Source: Wenzhouxiangella marina (lineage in GTDB: Bacteria; Pseudomonadota; Gammaproteobacteria; Xanthomonadales; Wenzhouxiangellaceae). From it: a stretch of 64,000 nt of DNA. Under the pieces are notes generated by a model that worked only from the letters and a program-made list of their open reading frames with translations, made no database searches and was not told the DNA's origin. The DNA is taken from contig NZ_CP012154.1 of NCBI RefSeq assembly GCF_001187785.1, positions 2,040,501 to 2,104,500 of the forward strand, in the 5' to 3' direction. The position numbers and the translations under genes are program-made. Positions 1 to 8,214 of the stretch are shown piece by piece (position 1 is the first letter of the stretch; the number at the start of each line of letters is the position of its first letter).

Positions 1-43
1 CACCCCTGGACTGATTCCCTTCTGGCCACCGTGAACCTCTCAT

Positions 44-108
44 CCGCCCCGCATCGGCTTCGGTGTCGGGGCGGCCTCGGGTCCGGCAGTGCGGGTCACT
101 GCCGGACC
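44..108 (-). terminator. Two GC hairpins downstream of thioesterase gene
   Basis: Two inverted repeats follow the minus-strand thioesterase gene. Positions 80-91 pair perfectly with 97-108 (12 bp, 5-base loop), and 44-51 pair with 67-74 (8 bp). Neither has a clear U tract on the minus strand, so termination is probable rather than proven. Nothing else is visible in bases 1-122. Confidence 0.5.
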
Positions 109-122
109 ATCGAAGGCAAGAA

Positions 123-551
123 TCAGTCCGACCGATCCAGCACCATCATGCTCAGACGCGACACGGCGATGGTTCGGTCCTGTTCATCACGAAGACGGAT
201 ATCCCAGAGGTGGGTCGAACGGCCGAGATGAATCGCTTCCGCCCGCGCCGTGACCGCGCCCGAGCGCACGCTCTTCAGGTGCTGGATGTCCAGCGCCATC
301 CCCACGGCGAACTGCCGGTCCAGATCGAGTTGCAAGGCCGAAGCCGCACTGCCGACGGACTCGGCCAACGCGGCCGAAGCCCCGCCATGCAGAATCCCCA
401 TCGGCTGATGGACAACGGGGCCGATTTCCATCCGTGCTTCAAGAAAATCCTCGCCGACGGCCGTATAGGAGATCCCGATCGTCTCCATCAGGGTGTTCCG
501 GTTGCTCGCATTGAGGCGCTGGAGAATCCGCTCGGCGCGTTCTGCATCCAT
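123..551 (-). CDS. PaaI/MenI-type hotdog-fold acyl-CoA thioesterase
   Basis: Predicted 142-residue cytoplasmic thioesterase that hydrolyses an acyl- or aryl-CoA. The hotdog signature GILHGGASAALAES is present, with the family's HGG motif followed by a Glu. The ATG at 551 is chosen because the family N-terminus starts there and it lies two bases after the stop of the upstream S9 peptidase gene; longer in-frame extensions would run into that gene. It probably shares a transcript with the peptidase. The substrate cannot be told from sequence. A 1,4-dihydroxy-2-naphthoyl-CoA thioesterase (MenI/YdiI type) is one possibility, but no menaquinone genes are nearby. Confidence 0.8.
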   Translation of the reverse strand: MDAERAERILQRLNASNRNTLMETIGISYTAVGEDFLEARMEIGPVVHQPMGILHGGASAALAESVGSAASALQLDLDRQFAVGMALDIQHLKSVRSGAVTARAEAIHLGRSTHLWDIRLRDEQDRTIAVSRLSMMVLDRSD

Positions 552-553
552 GC

Positions 554-2584
554 TCAGCTGTCCTCGTCCTCGCCATCGAGGCCATAGTCGAGCTGATACG
601 GAGGCGGGTCGCCGCCCTCGCCCTTCAGATAGTGGTTCATCCAACGCATCAGACGCAGGCTGTAGTCCCAGCGCGAGGCGGCACGGCGATTGCCATGGCC
701 CTCGCCCGGATACAGGACCAGACGCAGCGGCGGCGGATTGTCCTGCAGGCTGATGTAGCGGTACAGGGTCTTGGACTGGGTCGGATCGACCCGCGGGTCG
801 GCCGCACCGTGCAGGATCAGCAACGGGGTCCGGGCCTGCTGAGCGTAGTAGATCGGGCTGGCTTCACGGTACAGATCCCAGTTCTCCCAGGGCCAGGTCC
901 GGTAGTGGACCAGGTAGAGCTCGCGCGGAATGTCCGAGGTTCCGAGCATGCCGATCTTGTCCGACAGACCGACGTTCATCACGGAAGCGGCAAAACGTTC
1001 CGTGTAGTAGGTCGCCGCCCAGGCCGAGGCATACCCACCGTAGGAGCCCCCGGTGATGCCGACCTTGTCGCCGTCGACGAGGCCGTCGTCGATCAGGGCG
1101 TCGATGCCATCGACCAGGTCCGAAAACTCTTCCCTGGCCGGACGGCCCTGCGAGCGCAGCGTGAACTCCACGCCGCGGCCCGTGCTGCCCCGGTAGTTCG
1201 GGTAGTACATGAAGTAGCCTTCCGCCGCCGCATGCTGGGCCGGGAGGTTGTAGCTGGTCAGCCAGCCGTTCGAGTAATGGGATTCAGGGCCACCATGAGC
1301 GGCAAGGATCAGGGGATAGCGCTGGCCCTCGCGATAATCCAGCGGCCAGACCAGCAGGCCCTGAATCATGAGCCCGTCCTCGGCCTCGAACTCGAACACG
1401 CTCTGGCGGGCCAGATCGATCTCGGCCAACCAGGGGTTGCTGTCGGTCAGCCGCTCGCTGTTGCCGGCGTCGATCGCGAACAGCTCGGACGGATGCGATG
1501 CGGTGCTGGCTGAAACGGCCAGGCGGCCCGAATCCGCCAGACTCATGCCCGTGATGGCCATGCCTTCCCGCGCAAACAGGGTGGTCTCGCCCGCTCCGTT
1601 GGCTGAAATGCTGCCGATGCGCGTCTCGACGCCTTCGTGGGCCAGGAACAGGAGTCGATCCTCGGCCGCCCAGGCGATGCCGCGCACATGCCCCTGATGG
1701 CCAGGCATCAGATGGGTCCAGTCGCCACCCTCGGCGCCGGTCACGAGAATGCGACCCTCGCTGGGGTCGTTGACGATGGTCGTGGCGATCATGGCCAGCT
1801 GCCGCCCATCGGGACTCCACTGGAAATCACCGAGCTTGCCCGGGTTGTCCACGCGACCCAGCTCCTCACCCTCCGTATCGATGATGCGGATGCGCTTGAA
1901 CATCAGGGTGTCGTCGACCAGCTGCCGCGGGGTGACGCTCAGGGCGAGGCGATCGCCCGCCGGCGACCAGCGCACCGCCTGCACGGACCCCTCGACGTCG
2001 ATGTGCCGCGGCTCGCCGCCTGCGCCGTTCAGGGACTGGATGTAGAGCTCGTACTCCTGCTGATCTTCTTCGAAGACGATCTGATTGAATCCTCGATCGG
2101 CCAGGGCCTCGGCTTCGGAGTCCTTTTCCTGCATGGCGATCAATGCCACCCGGTTGCCATCGGGACTGAAGCTGTAGCCCGACACGCCCGTGGGCATCTC
2201 GGCCAGTCGGCGCGCTTCGCCCCCCGACAGCGCGATACCGTAGAGCTGGGCGCTTTCGTCCCCATCGCGGCGCGCGAGGAAGCTGATCATGCCCCGGTCC
2301 GGCCGCCATGACAGGCCGCGAACATTCACCTCGCCGCCCACGAACACGCTCGACTGCCCGTCGGGACCGAGCACGTGCAGTTCCGACCAGGCGGGGCCGT
2401 CGCTTTGCGAATCGAGGTCGCGAGGAACGCTGACCGTGTAGGCGATGTGCTCGCCATCCGCGCTGATCGCGATCTCGCCGACCGTCTGCATCCGCGCGAT
2501 ATCGGCCAGGCTCAAGCCCTCGGCCGAGGCGCCGGAAACCAGCAAAACGCAGGCTGAGAACCAGCCCATCAAGAATTTCCGCAT
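554..2584 (-). CDS. Secreted S9 family (prolyl oligopeptidase-type) serine peptidase
   Basis: About 676 residues. An N-terminal signal peptide (MRKFLMGWFSACVLLVSG) is followed by a WD40/PD40-like beta-propeller over roughly residues 30-400 and a C-terminal alpha/beta hydrolase domain. The nucleophile Ser sits in GGSYGGYA, the acidic residue in HGAADPRVDP and the His in GEGHGNR. The family (dipeptidyl and acylaminoacyl peptidases) cleaves short peptides; here it is probably periplasmic or outer-membrane associated. The ATG at 2584 is preferred over the one at 2590 because AAGGA then sits six bases upstream. It is followed directly by the thioesterase gene. Confidence 0.88.
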   Translation of the reverse strand: MRKFLMGWFSACVLLVSGASAEGLSLADIARMQTVGEIAISADGEHIAYTVSVPRDLDSQSDGPAWSELHVLGPDGQSSVFVGGEVNVRGLSWRPDRGMISFLARRDGDESAQLYGIALSGGEARRLAEMPTGVSGYSFSPDGNRVALIAMQEKDSEAEALADRGFNQIVFEEDQQEYELYIQSLNGAGGEPRHIDVEGSVQAVRWSPAGDRLALSVTPRQLVDDTLMFKRIRIIDTEGEELGRVDNPGKLGDFQWSPDGRQLAMIATTIVNDPSEGRILVTGAEGGDWTHLMPGHQGHVRGIAWAAEDRLLFLAHEGVETRIGSISANGAGETTLFAREGMAITGMSLADSGRLAVSASTASHPSELFAIDAGNSERLTDSNPWLAEIDLARQSVFEFEAEDGLMIQGLLVWPLDYREGQRYPLILAAHGGPESHYSNGWLTSYNLPAQHAAAEGYFMYYPNYRGSTGRGVEFTLRSQGRPAREEFSDLVDGIDALIDDGLVDGDKVGITGGSYGGYASAWAATYYTERFAASVMNVGLSDKIGMLGTSDIPRELYLVHYRTWPWENWDLYREASPIYYAQQARTPLLILHGAADPRVDPTQSKTLYRYISLQDNPPPLRLVLYPGEGHGNRRAASRWDYSLRLMRWMNHYLKGEGGDPPPYQLDYGLDGEDEDS

Positions 2585-2727
2585 GTCCATTCCTTGCAAT
2601 GAAGTGGTTGATTCGATCGAGGCGACCCGATGACACGACCCGGGCCGCGACTGCGGGGCACAAGATAGCAGACCCGCGAGAGTGAACGATGCCCCTCCTC
2701 CCACCGAGTCGAAGGACGAGACCGGGC

Positions 2728-4077
2728 TCAGCCCGGGAGGACCTTGCCGGGATTCAGAATCCCGTCAGGGTCGAACTGGCGCTTGATCGCCCGCATCAGT
2801 TCGATTTCCGTTTCCGAGCGGCTCCAGTGCAGATCATCGCGCTTGAGAAGGCCGACGCCATGCTCGGCCGACACGCTGCCTTCGTAACGCTGCACCAGCT
2901 CGAACACGGCCGGGCTGAGCTCACGTCCGGCGGCGTGGAAGTCCTCGGTCGACCAATCCTCCGGACGCAGCACGTTCATGTGCAGATTGCCGTCACCGAT
3001 ATGACCGAACCAGAGCACTTCGAAATCGGGATAGCGTTCGCGCACCAGGGCGTCGAGGGCCTCCAGGAAGGCGGGCACCCGGCTGATCCGGACCGAGAGA
3101 TCGTTCTTGTAGGGCGTGCGCGGGGCAATCGACTCACTGATCGCTTCGCGCCAGGCCCAGAGCTCTTCGGCCTGAGCGCCCGACTGGCTCAGGGTGCCAT
3201 CGAGCACGTGACCGGCCTCCATGAGGGCCTCGAAGCGCGCCAGTGCCGCCTCCTGGTTCTGCTGACCGGGGTCCTCGAACTCGACCACCGCGTAATAGGG
3301 GCAGGCGTCGGCATCCAGAGGAAAGCCTCGGCCGAGGGCCGCTTCGACATGATCGATGCAGCGACGATCGAAGAACTCGAAGGCCGACAGGCTCAAACCC
3401 TGGCGCAGTTCGGCCAGTGCCGGCATCAGGGCGTCCAGGCCGGAGAATCCCAGCAGCAGCACCGAGGCCTCCGGTGGCGTTGGCAACAGACCGAGGGTCG
3501 CCTCGACGATGATGCCCAGGGTCCCTTCACTGCCGATCATCAGCTGCCTGAGATCCATCCCGGTGTTGTTCTTGATCAGGCCGCGATTGAGTTCGAGCAG
3601 TTCCCCGGTGCCGGTGACCACCTTCAGCCCGCGCACCCATTCACGGGTCATGCCATAGCGAAGGACGCGGATGCCGCCGGCATTGGTCGCGATGCTGCCG
3701 CCGACCTGGCTCGATGCCGCCGCCGCCCAATCGACCGGGTAGAACAGGCCATGCTCGGCGGCCGCCGTCTGCACGGCGCCGACCGTCATGCCCGCCTGCA
3801 CGCAGATGCTCGGCTCGAACTCATCGACTTCGATGAGTTTCCGCATCCGCTCCATCGACACCACGACCTCCCCATGAGCCGCCACCGCGCCACCGGACAA
3901 TCCGGTCCGACCACCACTGGGCACCAGCGCCTGGCCGTCGGCGCGCGCCTGGCGCACCAGCTCGACCACCTCGTCCACGGTTTCGGGGAATACCACCTTG
4001 CTCGGCCGGGCTGGCCAGAAGCGAGTCCAGTCTCGGCCGTAGTGGCTCAGGCTTTGCTCATCGCTGAGGGTCTGCAT
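2728..4077 (-). CDS. FAD-linked D-2-hydroxyacid dehydrogenase, D-2-hydroxyglutarate type
   Basis: 449 residues of the FAD_binding_4 / FAD-oxidase_C family (D-lactate, D-2-hydroxyglutarate, glycolate GlcD). The FAD-binding region contains GGRTGLSGGAVAAHG (about residues 55-70). The C-terminal half has the metal/substrate motifs GHIGDGNLHMNV and SAEHGVG. It is divergent from serA across a 105-base gap. In Pseudomonas, a D-2-hydroxyglutarate dehydrogenase removes the D-2-hydroxyglutarate made by SerA and so pulls serine synthesis forward; the same pairing here makes D-2-hydroxyglutarate the likeliest substrate. D-lactate dehydrogenase remains possible. Confidence 0.78.
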   Translation of the reverse strand: MQTLSDEQSLSHYGRDWTRFWPARPSKVVFPETVDEVVELVRQARADGQALVPSGGRTGLSGGAVAAHGEVVVSMERMRKLIEVDEFEPSICVQAGMTVGAVQTAAAEHGLFYPVDWAAAASSQVGGSIATNAGGIRVLRYGMTREWVRGLKVVTGTGELLELNRGLIKNNTGMDLRQLMIGSEGTLGIIVEATLGLLPTPPEASVLLLGFSGLDALMPALAELRQGLSLSAFEFFDRRCIDHVEAALGRGFPLDADACPYYAVVEFEDPGQQNQEAALARFEALMEAGHVLDGTLSQSGAQAEELWAWREAISESIAPRTPYKNDLSVRISRVPAFLEALDALVRERYPDFEVLWFGHIGDGNLHMNVLRPEDWSTEDFHAAGRELSPAVFELVQRYEGSVSAEHGVGLLKRDDLHWSRSETEIELMRAIKRQFDPDGILNPGKVLPG

Positions 4078-4104
4078 GCTCGAATTCTGACGGCAAGTCG
4101 CAGT

Positions 4105-4141
4105 GGATCAGTGCTGATCCTGCCATAATGCAAGCGCTTGC
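4105..4141. promoter_or_regulatory. Divergent serA / D2HGDH promoter region with two palindromes
   Basis: A 7-bp inverted repeat (GGATCAG, 2-base centre, CTGATCC; 4105-4120) and a perfect 12-bp palindrome (GCAAGCGCTTGC; 4130-4141) flank a -10-like CATAAT at 4124-4129 upstream of serA. Such symmetry suits a dimeric regulator or operator. No known consensus is recognised and the -35 is unclear. Confidence 0.45.
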
Positions 4142-4182
4142 GGTGAACACCGCACCCAATCCATGGCGACACGAGACGTTTC

Positions 4183-5406
4183 ATGCATTCCCTGTCCAAG
4201 GAAAAGATCAATTTCGTCCTCCTAGAAGGCATCCATGAACGCGCCGCCGATCATATTCGGCAGGCCGGCTACAGCAGTCTGAGCACCCGTTCCGGGGCGC
4301 TGGACGACGAGGCGCTGATCGAGGCGATCGAAGACGCGCATTTTCTGGGCATCCGCTCGCGCACGCATCTGAGCGACGAGCTCCTGGATCGCGCCAAGCG
4401 ACTGACCGCCATCGGCTGTTTCTGCATCGGCACCGACCAGGTCGATCTGGACGCCGCCCGCAAGCGCGGAATCCCGGTCTTCAATGCCCCCTACGCCAAC
4501 ACCCGTTCCGTGGCCGAGCTGGTTCTGGCCGAAATCATCATGCTGATGCGTGGCATTCCCGCCAAGCACATGGCGGCCCAGCGAGGTCAATGGCTGAAGA
4601 CGGCCACCGGCTCGCACGAAGTACGCGGCAAGGTGCTCGGCATCGTCGGTTATGGCCACATCGGCTCCCAGCTCGGCATTCTCGCCGAAGGCCTGGGGAT
4701 GAAGGTGATCTATCACGACATCGTCGACAAGCTGCCGCTGGGCAACGCCGAACCGGTCGAAAGCCTGAACGTCCTGCTGGACGCGGCCCAGGTGGTCAGC
4801 CTGCACGTCCCCGACACGGAGTTGACACGCGGACTGATCGACGCCAGAGCCCTGAAGACCATGCGCGCGGGAAGCCATCTGATCAACGCCTCCCGCGGCA
4901 AGGTGGTCGACATACCGGCGCTCGCCGAGGCCCTGCGCAGCGGTCACATCGCGGGTGCGGCGCTGGATGTCTTCCCCGTCGAGCCCTCGAGCGCGGGCGA
5001 GGAGTTCCGGTCCGAGCTGCGCGGCATGGACAACGTCCTGCTCACTCCGCACATCGGTGGCAGCACCCACGAGGCGCAGGAAAACATCGCCCTGGATGTC
5101 GCCGCCAAACTGGTCCGCTATTCGGACAACGGGTCGACGATGGGCGCGGTCAACTTCCCCGAAGTCACCCTGCCCGACCATGTCGGCGCGCGGCGCATCA
5201 TGCACATCCATCGCAACGAGCCCGGCGTGCTACAGGCCATCAACGCGATCTTTTCCGCGGCCGGCATCAATATCGTTTCGCAGTATCTGCAGACCCTGCC
5301 CGACATCGGCTACGTGGTGATGGACGTCGAAGCACCCGACACGCCGGCCCTGGTGGCAGAACTCGATCGCGTGCCGGCCACGATCCGCACCCGCTACCTG
5401 TACTGA
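4183..5406 (+). CDS. serA: D-3-phosphoglycerate dehydrogenase
   Basis: 407 residues, close to the 410-residue E. coli type. It oxidises 3-phosphoglycerate to 3-phosphohydroxypyruvate with NAD, the first committed step of serine synthesis in the cytoplasm. Visible features: NAD-binding GYGHIGSQLG (about residues 154-163), catalytic-domain stretches INASRGKVVD and LTPHIGGSTHEAQ, and a C-terminal ACT domain (about 335-407, starting RRIMHIHRNEPGVL) that usually mediates serine feedback inhibition. Family members of this kind also reduce 2-oxoglutarate to D-2-hydroxyglutarate, which links this gene to its divergent neighbour. Confidence 0.95.
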   Translation: MHSLSKEKINFVLLEGIHERAADHIRQAGYSSLSTRSGALDDEALIEAIEDAHFLGIRSRTHLSDELLDRAKRLTAIGCFCIGTDQVDLDAARKRGIPVFNAPYANTRSVAELVLAEIIMLMRGIPAKHMAAQRGQWLKTATGSHEVRGKVLGIVGYGHIGSQLGILAEGLGMKVIYHDIVDKLPLGNAEPVESLNVLLDAAQVVSLHVPDTELTRGLIDARALKTMRAGSHLINASRGKVVDIPALAEALRSGHIAGAALDVFPVEPSSAGEEFRSELRGMDNVLLTPHIGGSTHEAQENIALDVAAKLVRYSDNGSTMGAVNFPEVTLPDHVGARRIMHIHRNEPGVLQAINAIFSAAGINIVSQYLQTLPDIGYVVMDVEAPDTPALVAELDRVPATIRTRYLY

Positions 5407-5429
5407 AGGTCCTCGCGAAGGAGACCACG

Positions 5430-5708
5430 ATGAATTCGATCCACTTCAACGAAGCCGACAGCCGCTTCGAACTGACCGTCGACGGCCATCTCTGCGTGCT
5501 GGAAATGCGACTTGGCGACGGCATGGCCAGGATGCTTAGCGTACGCGTACCGAAAGCGGTGGGTGGCCAGGGCCTGGCCGGTCGCCTGACCCGGCACGCA
5601 CTCGACTGGGCTCGCGAACAGGGCCTGAAGGTCGACCCCGCCTGTCCCTACGTCGACACCTGGATCCAGCGTCACCCCGAATACCAGGACCTGCTGGCCG
5701 AGCGCTGA
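5430..5708 (+). CDS. Small GNAT-fold N-acetyltransferase (YjdJ / GTNAT type)
   Basis: 92 residues of the short Gcn5-related acetyltransferase family. The acetyl-CoA loop corresponds to VPKAVGGQGLAGRLTRHAL (about residues 37-55), and the end CPYVDTWIQRHPEYQDLL is typical of the family. It starts at the ATG at 5430, behind GAAGGAG, 23 bases after serA, so it is probably co-transcribed with serA. The acetyl acceptor is unknown. Confidence 0.8.
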   Translation: MNSIHFNEADSRFELTVDGHLCVLEMRLGDGMARMLSVRVPKAVGGQGLAGRLTRHALDWAREQGLKVDPACPYVDTWIQRHPEYQDLLAER

Positions 5709-5725
5709 GGCCCAGCGCGGGGAAA

Positions 5726-7084
5726 CTAGAGAGTCGCAGCCACCCGGTCGAGGCCCGTGGAGAGCTTGTCGACCAGCTCGTCGACCTGGACCTCATTGAT
5801 GATCAGGGGCGGACAGACGGCGATGATGTCGCCGGGAATGGCGCGCACCACCAGGCCTGCATCCAGACAGGCGGCAGCCACCTTGAAACCCATCTTCGCG
5901 CTCGGCTCGAAGGCTTGCCGAGCCGCCTTGTCCGCGGCGAGTTCCAGTCCAGCGATCAGCCCGATTCCGCGAAGATTGCCGACCAGGGGATGATCGGCCA
6001 GCGGCGCCAGACGGGCCTGCAGGCGCTCGCCCATCCGAGCGGCGTGTTCCACCAGGCCGCGCTCCTCCATCAGTTCGAGATTGCGGTCGGCCACCGCCGC
6101 CGCCACGGGATGGCCCGAATAGGTCAGGCCATGAGCGAACAGACCGACACCGCCGGCCGCTTCTTCGATCGCCTCGTACATGAACGGCGGCACGGCCACG
6201 GCGGAGATCGGCTGGTACGCCGATGACAGGGCCTTGGCCATGGTCATCGTGGCCGGTTTCATCCCGTAGGTCTGGCAGCCGAAGGCCTGGCCCGTCCGCC
6301 CGAAACCGCACACGACCTCGTCGTCGATGAGCAGGATGTCGTTGCGATCCAGAATGGGCTGGATGCGTTCCCAGTAGCCGGCCGGCGGCAGGATCACGCC
6401 ACCGGCGCCCATCAGAGGCTCGGCGATCATGGCCGCGATCCGGTCGGCGCCCTCGCGCTCGATCACTTCCTCGAGCTCGCGAGCCCTGCGCTCGACGAAG
6501 GCCGCCTCGCTTTCGCCAGGTTCAGCGAAGCGGTAGTAATGCGGCGAGCCCAGGTGAATCACATCGTCCATCGGCAAGTCGAAATGCCGATGGAAGGCCG
6601 GCAGCCCGGTCAGAGCCGCCGTGGCCACGGTCACGCCATGATAGGCATTGCCACGGGAGAGGATCTTGCGCTTCTCGGGCTTGCCGATGGCGTTGTAGTA
6701 ATAGCGAATCAGCTTGATCTGCGCGTCGTTGGCATCCGAGCCGGAACAACCGAACAGAAAGCGCGCACCCTCGATCGGTACCCATCGGGACAGGCGAGTC
6801 GCCAGGCGAATGCTCGGCTCGTTGCTGCGGCCGGCGAACAGCGGCCCGTAGCAGAAGGTCTCCATCTGCTCGGCGGCCACGCGCGCCAGCTCCTTCTCGC
6901 CGTAGCCGAGCGCCGTGCACCAGAGCCCGGCCATGCCCTCCAGATACTGACGGCCGTCCTGATCCCAGATGTAGACGCCCTGCCCGCGCGACCAGATGAT
7001 CGGTCCGCTTTCGCGCAGTCCGCGAAGGTCGGTGGCGGGATGAAACAGATGGTCGAGGTCCTGCTGGGCAAGGGTCGAAGTCAC
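5726..7084 (-). CDS. Class III (omega) aminotransferase, PLP-dependent
   Basis: 452 residues. Fold-type I class III aminotransferase with the PLP-binding stretch NAYHGVTVATAALTG, the acidic LLIDDEVVCGFGRTG and the Schiff-base Lys in TMAKALSSAYQPI. Members transfer amino groups from omega-amino acids, beta-alanine or diamines such as putrescine to pyruvate or 2-oxoglutarate. The FAD dehydrogenase, serA and this gene give an amino-acid-metabolism flavour, but no operon fixes the substrate. It faces the small acetyltransferase gene convergently with 17 bases between stops. Confidence 0.85.
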   Translation of the reverse strand: MTSTLAQQDLDHLFHPATDLRGLRESGPIIWSRGQGVYIWDQDGRQYLEGMAGLWCTALGYGEKELARVAAEQMETFCYGPLFAGRSNEPSIRLATRLSRWVPIEGARFLFGCSGSDANDAQIKLIRYYYNAIGKPEKRKILSRGNAYHGVTVATAALTGLPAFHRHFDLPMDDVIHLGSPHYYRFAEPGESEAAFVERRARELEEVIEREGADRIAAMIAEPLMGAGGVILPPAGYWERIQPILDRNDILLIDDEVVCGFGRTGQAFGCQTYGMKPATMTMAKALSSAYQPISAVAVPPFMYEAIEEAAGGVGLFAHGLTYSGHPVAAAVADRNLELMEERGLVEHAARMGERLQARLAPLADHPLVGNLRGIGLIAGLELAADKAARQAFEPSAKMGFKVAAACLDAGLVVRAIPGDIIAVCPPLIINEVQVDELVDKLSTGLDRVAATL

Positions 7085-7122
7085 GTCAGGGCTTCCGGTG
7101 CGGGCGACGGCGCGCCATGCTA

Positions 7123-8214
7123 TCAGATCAGCTCGCGCTGCGCCCAGACCGCCCGCCAGGCATGCGACTTGCGCTTGGCGATTTCCGTATCGAAGAAATG
7201 ACGCAGGCGCCGCCGGTCTTCAGGATGGTCCTTCAGCGCCGAGCCGATGATGAAATGCACCAGCTGGTCGAGACCGAGGCGGCCCTCGTTGTAATAGTAG
7301 GCGTGCACGCTCATGGCATGCCCCACGCCGACCGCTTCGGCCGTCGACATGGTGGCGCCGGCCAGGCGGTCCGTGCTGCGTCCGTCCAGGGTCTGGCCGT
7401 TGCGCAACTCGTGGAAGATGGTCACCAGAACCTCGATGACCGACTCGTCCATGTCCACCTCGAGTTCGGCCATGCGATTGAGTCGCCGCACTTCGCGGTC
7501 GACGACCTCGATCTCGTCGGCCAGTTGTCGGATCGGATGGATCATTTCAAAATTCATGCGGCGCTTGAGGGCGGCACTCATGTGATGCACGCCTTCATCG
7601 ACGCTGTTGGAGGTCGCGATGACGTTGAAGCCGGCGCGGGCGTAGAGCACTCCGTCCTTGCCACTGAGTTCAGGGATGGTGATGACCCGATCGGACAGGA
7701 TCGACAGCAGCGCGTCCTGCAGCGGCTGTGGACAGCGCGCGACCTCCTCGAAGCGCACCATCTTGCCGTCGCGCATGCCCCGATAGATCGGACTGGGGAC
7801 CAGTGCTTCCATGCACGGACCACGCTCGGCCAGGATGGCCCGGTTCCAGGTGTAGAGCAGCTGGCCGACCTCGGCCACGGCGCCACCCTGCAGGGTCAGG
7901 GAGGAATCGCCGGAAATCGCTGCCGCCACCAGCTCCGAGATCCAGGACTTGGCCGTCCCGGGCTCGCCGATGAGCAGGCAGCCTCGGTCGGTCAGCAGGC
8001 CGATGATGACGCGGGTGATGACGCCGGGATCGGCCACCACCTTGGGCTCGACGTTCAGCTCCGGGTGACCGAGCACGAAGGCCTCGACCGCGATCGGCGA
8101 CAGATTCCAGCCCGGCGGAACGGGATGCGAGTCCCAGTCCTTGAGGCGCTTGAGCTCCTCGCTGAACATCATTTCTGCCGGCTGACGCTGCAGCGTGATT
8201 TTCTTCCGGCTCAT
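7123..8214 (-). CDS. MoxR-like AAA+ ATPase
   Basis: 363 residues. Walker A GEPGTAKS at residues 83-90. The Walker B position reads VRFEEV (FEE at about 155-157), a Glu where MoxR proteins usually carry Asp. Sensor-1-like VIATSN is followed by ALKRRMNFE. MoxR AAA proteins usually work with VWA-domain partners as chaperones that insert cofactors or remodel complexes, but no VWA gene lies in the window. Its ATG overlaps the stop of the upstream GspE-type fusion gene (ATGA), implying translational coupling and a shared function with that ATPase. The specific role is unknown. Confidence 0.82.
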   Translation of the reverse strand: MSRKKITLQRQPAEMMFSEELKRLKDWDSHPVPPGWNLSPIAVEAFVLGHPELNVEPKVVADPGVITRVIIGLLTDRGCLLIGEPGTAKSWISELVAAAISGDSSLTLQGGAVAEVGQLLYTWNRAILAERGPCMEALVPSPIYRGMRDGKMVRFEEVARCPQPLQDALLSILSDRVITIPELSGKDGVLYARAGFNVIATSNSVDEGVHHMSAALKRRMNFEMIHPIRQLADEIEVVDREVRRLNRMAELEVDMDESVIEVLVTIFHELRNGQTLDGRSTDRLAGATMSTAEAVGVGHAMSVHAYYYNEGRLGLDQLVHFIIGSALKDHPEDRRRLRHFFDTEIAKRKSHAWRAVWAQRELI

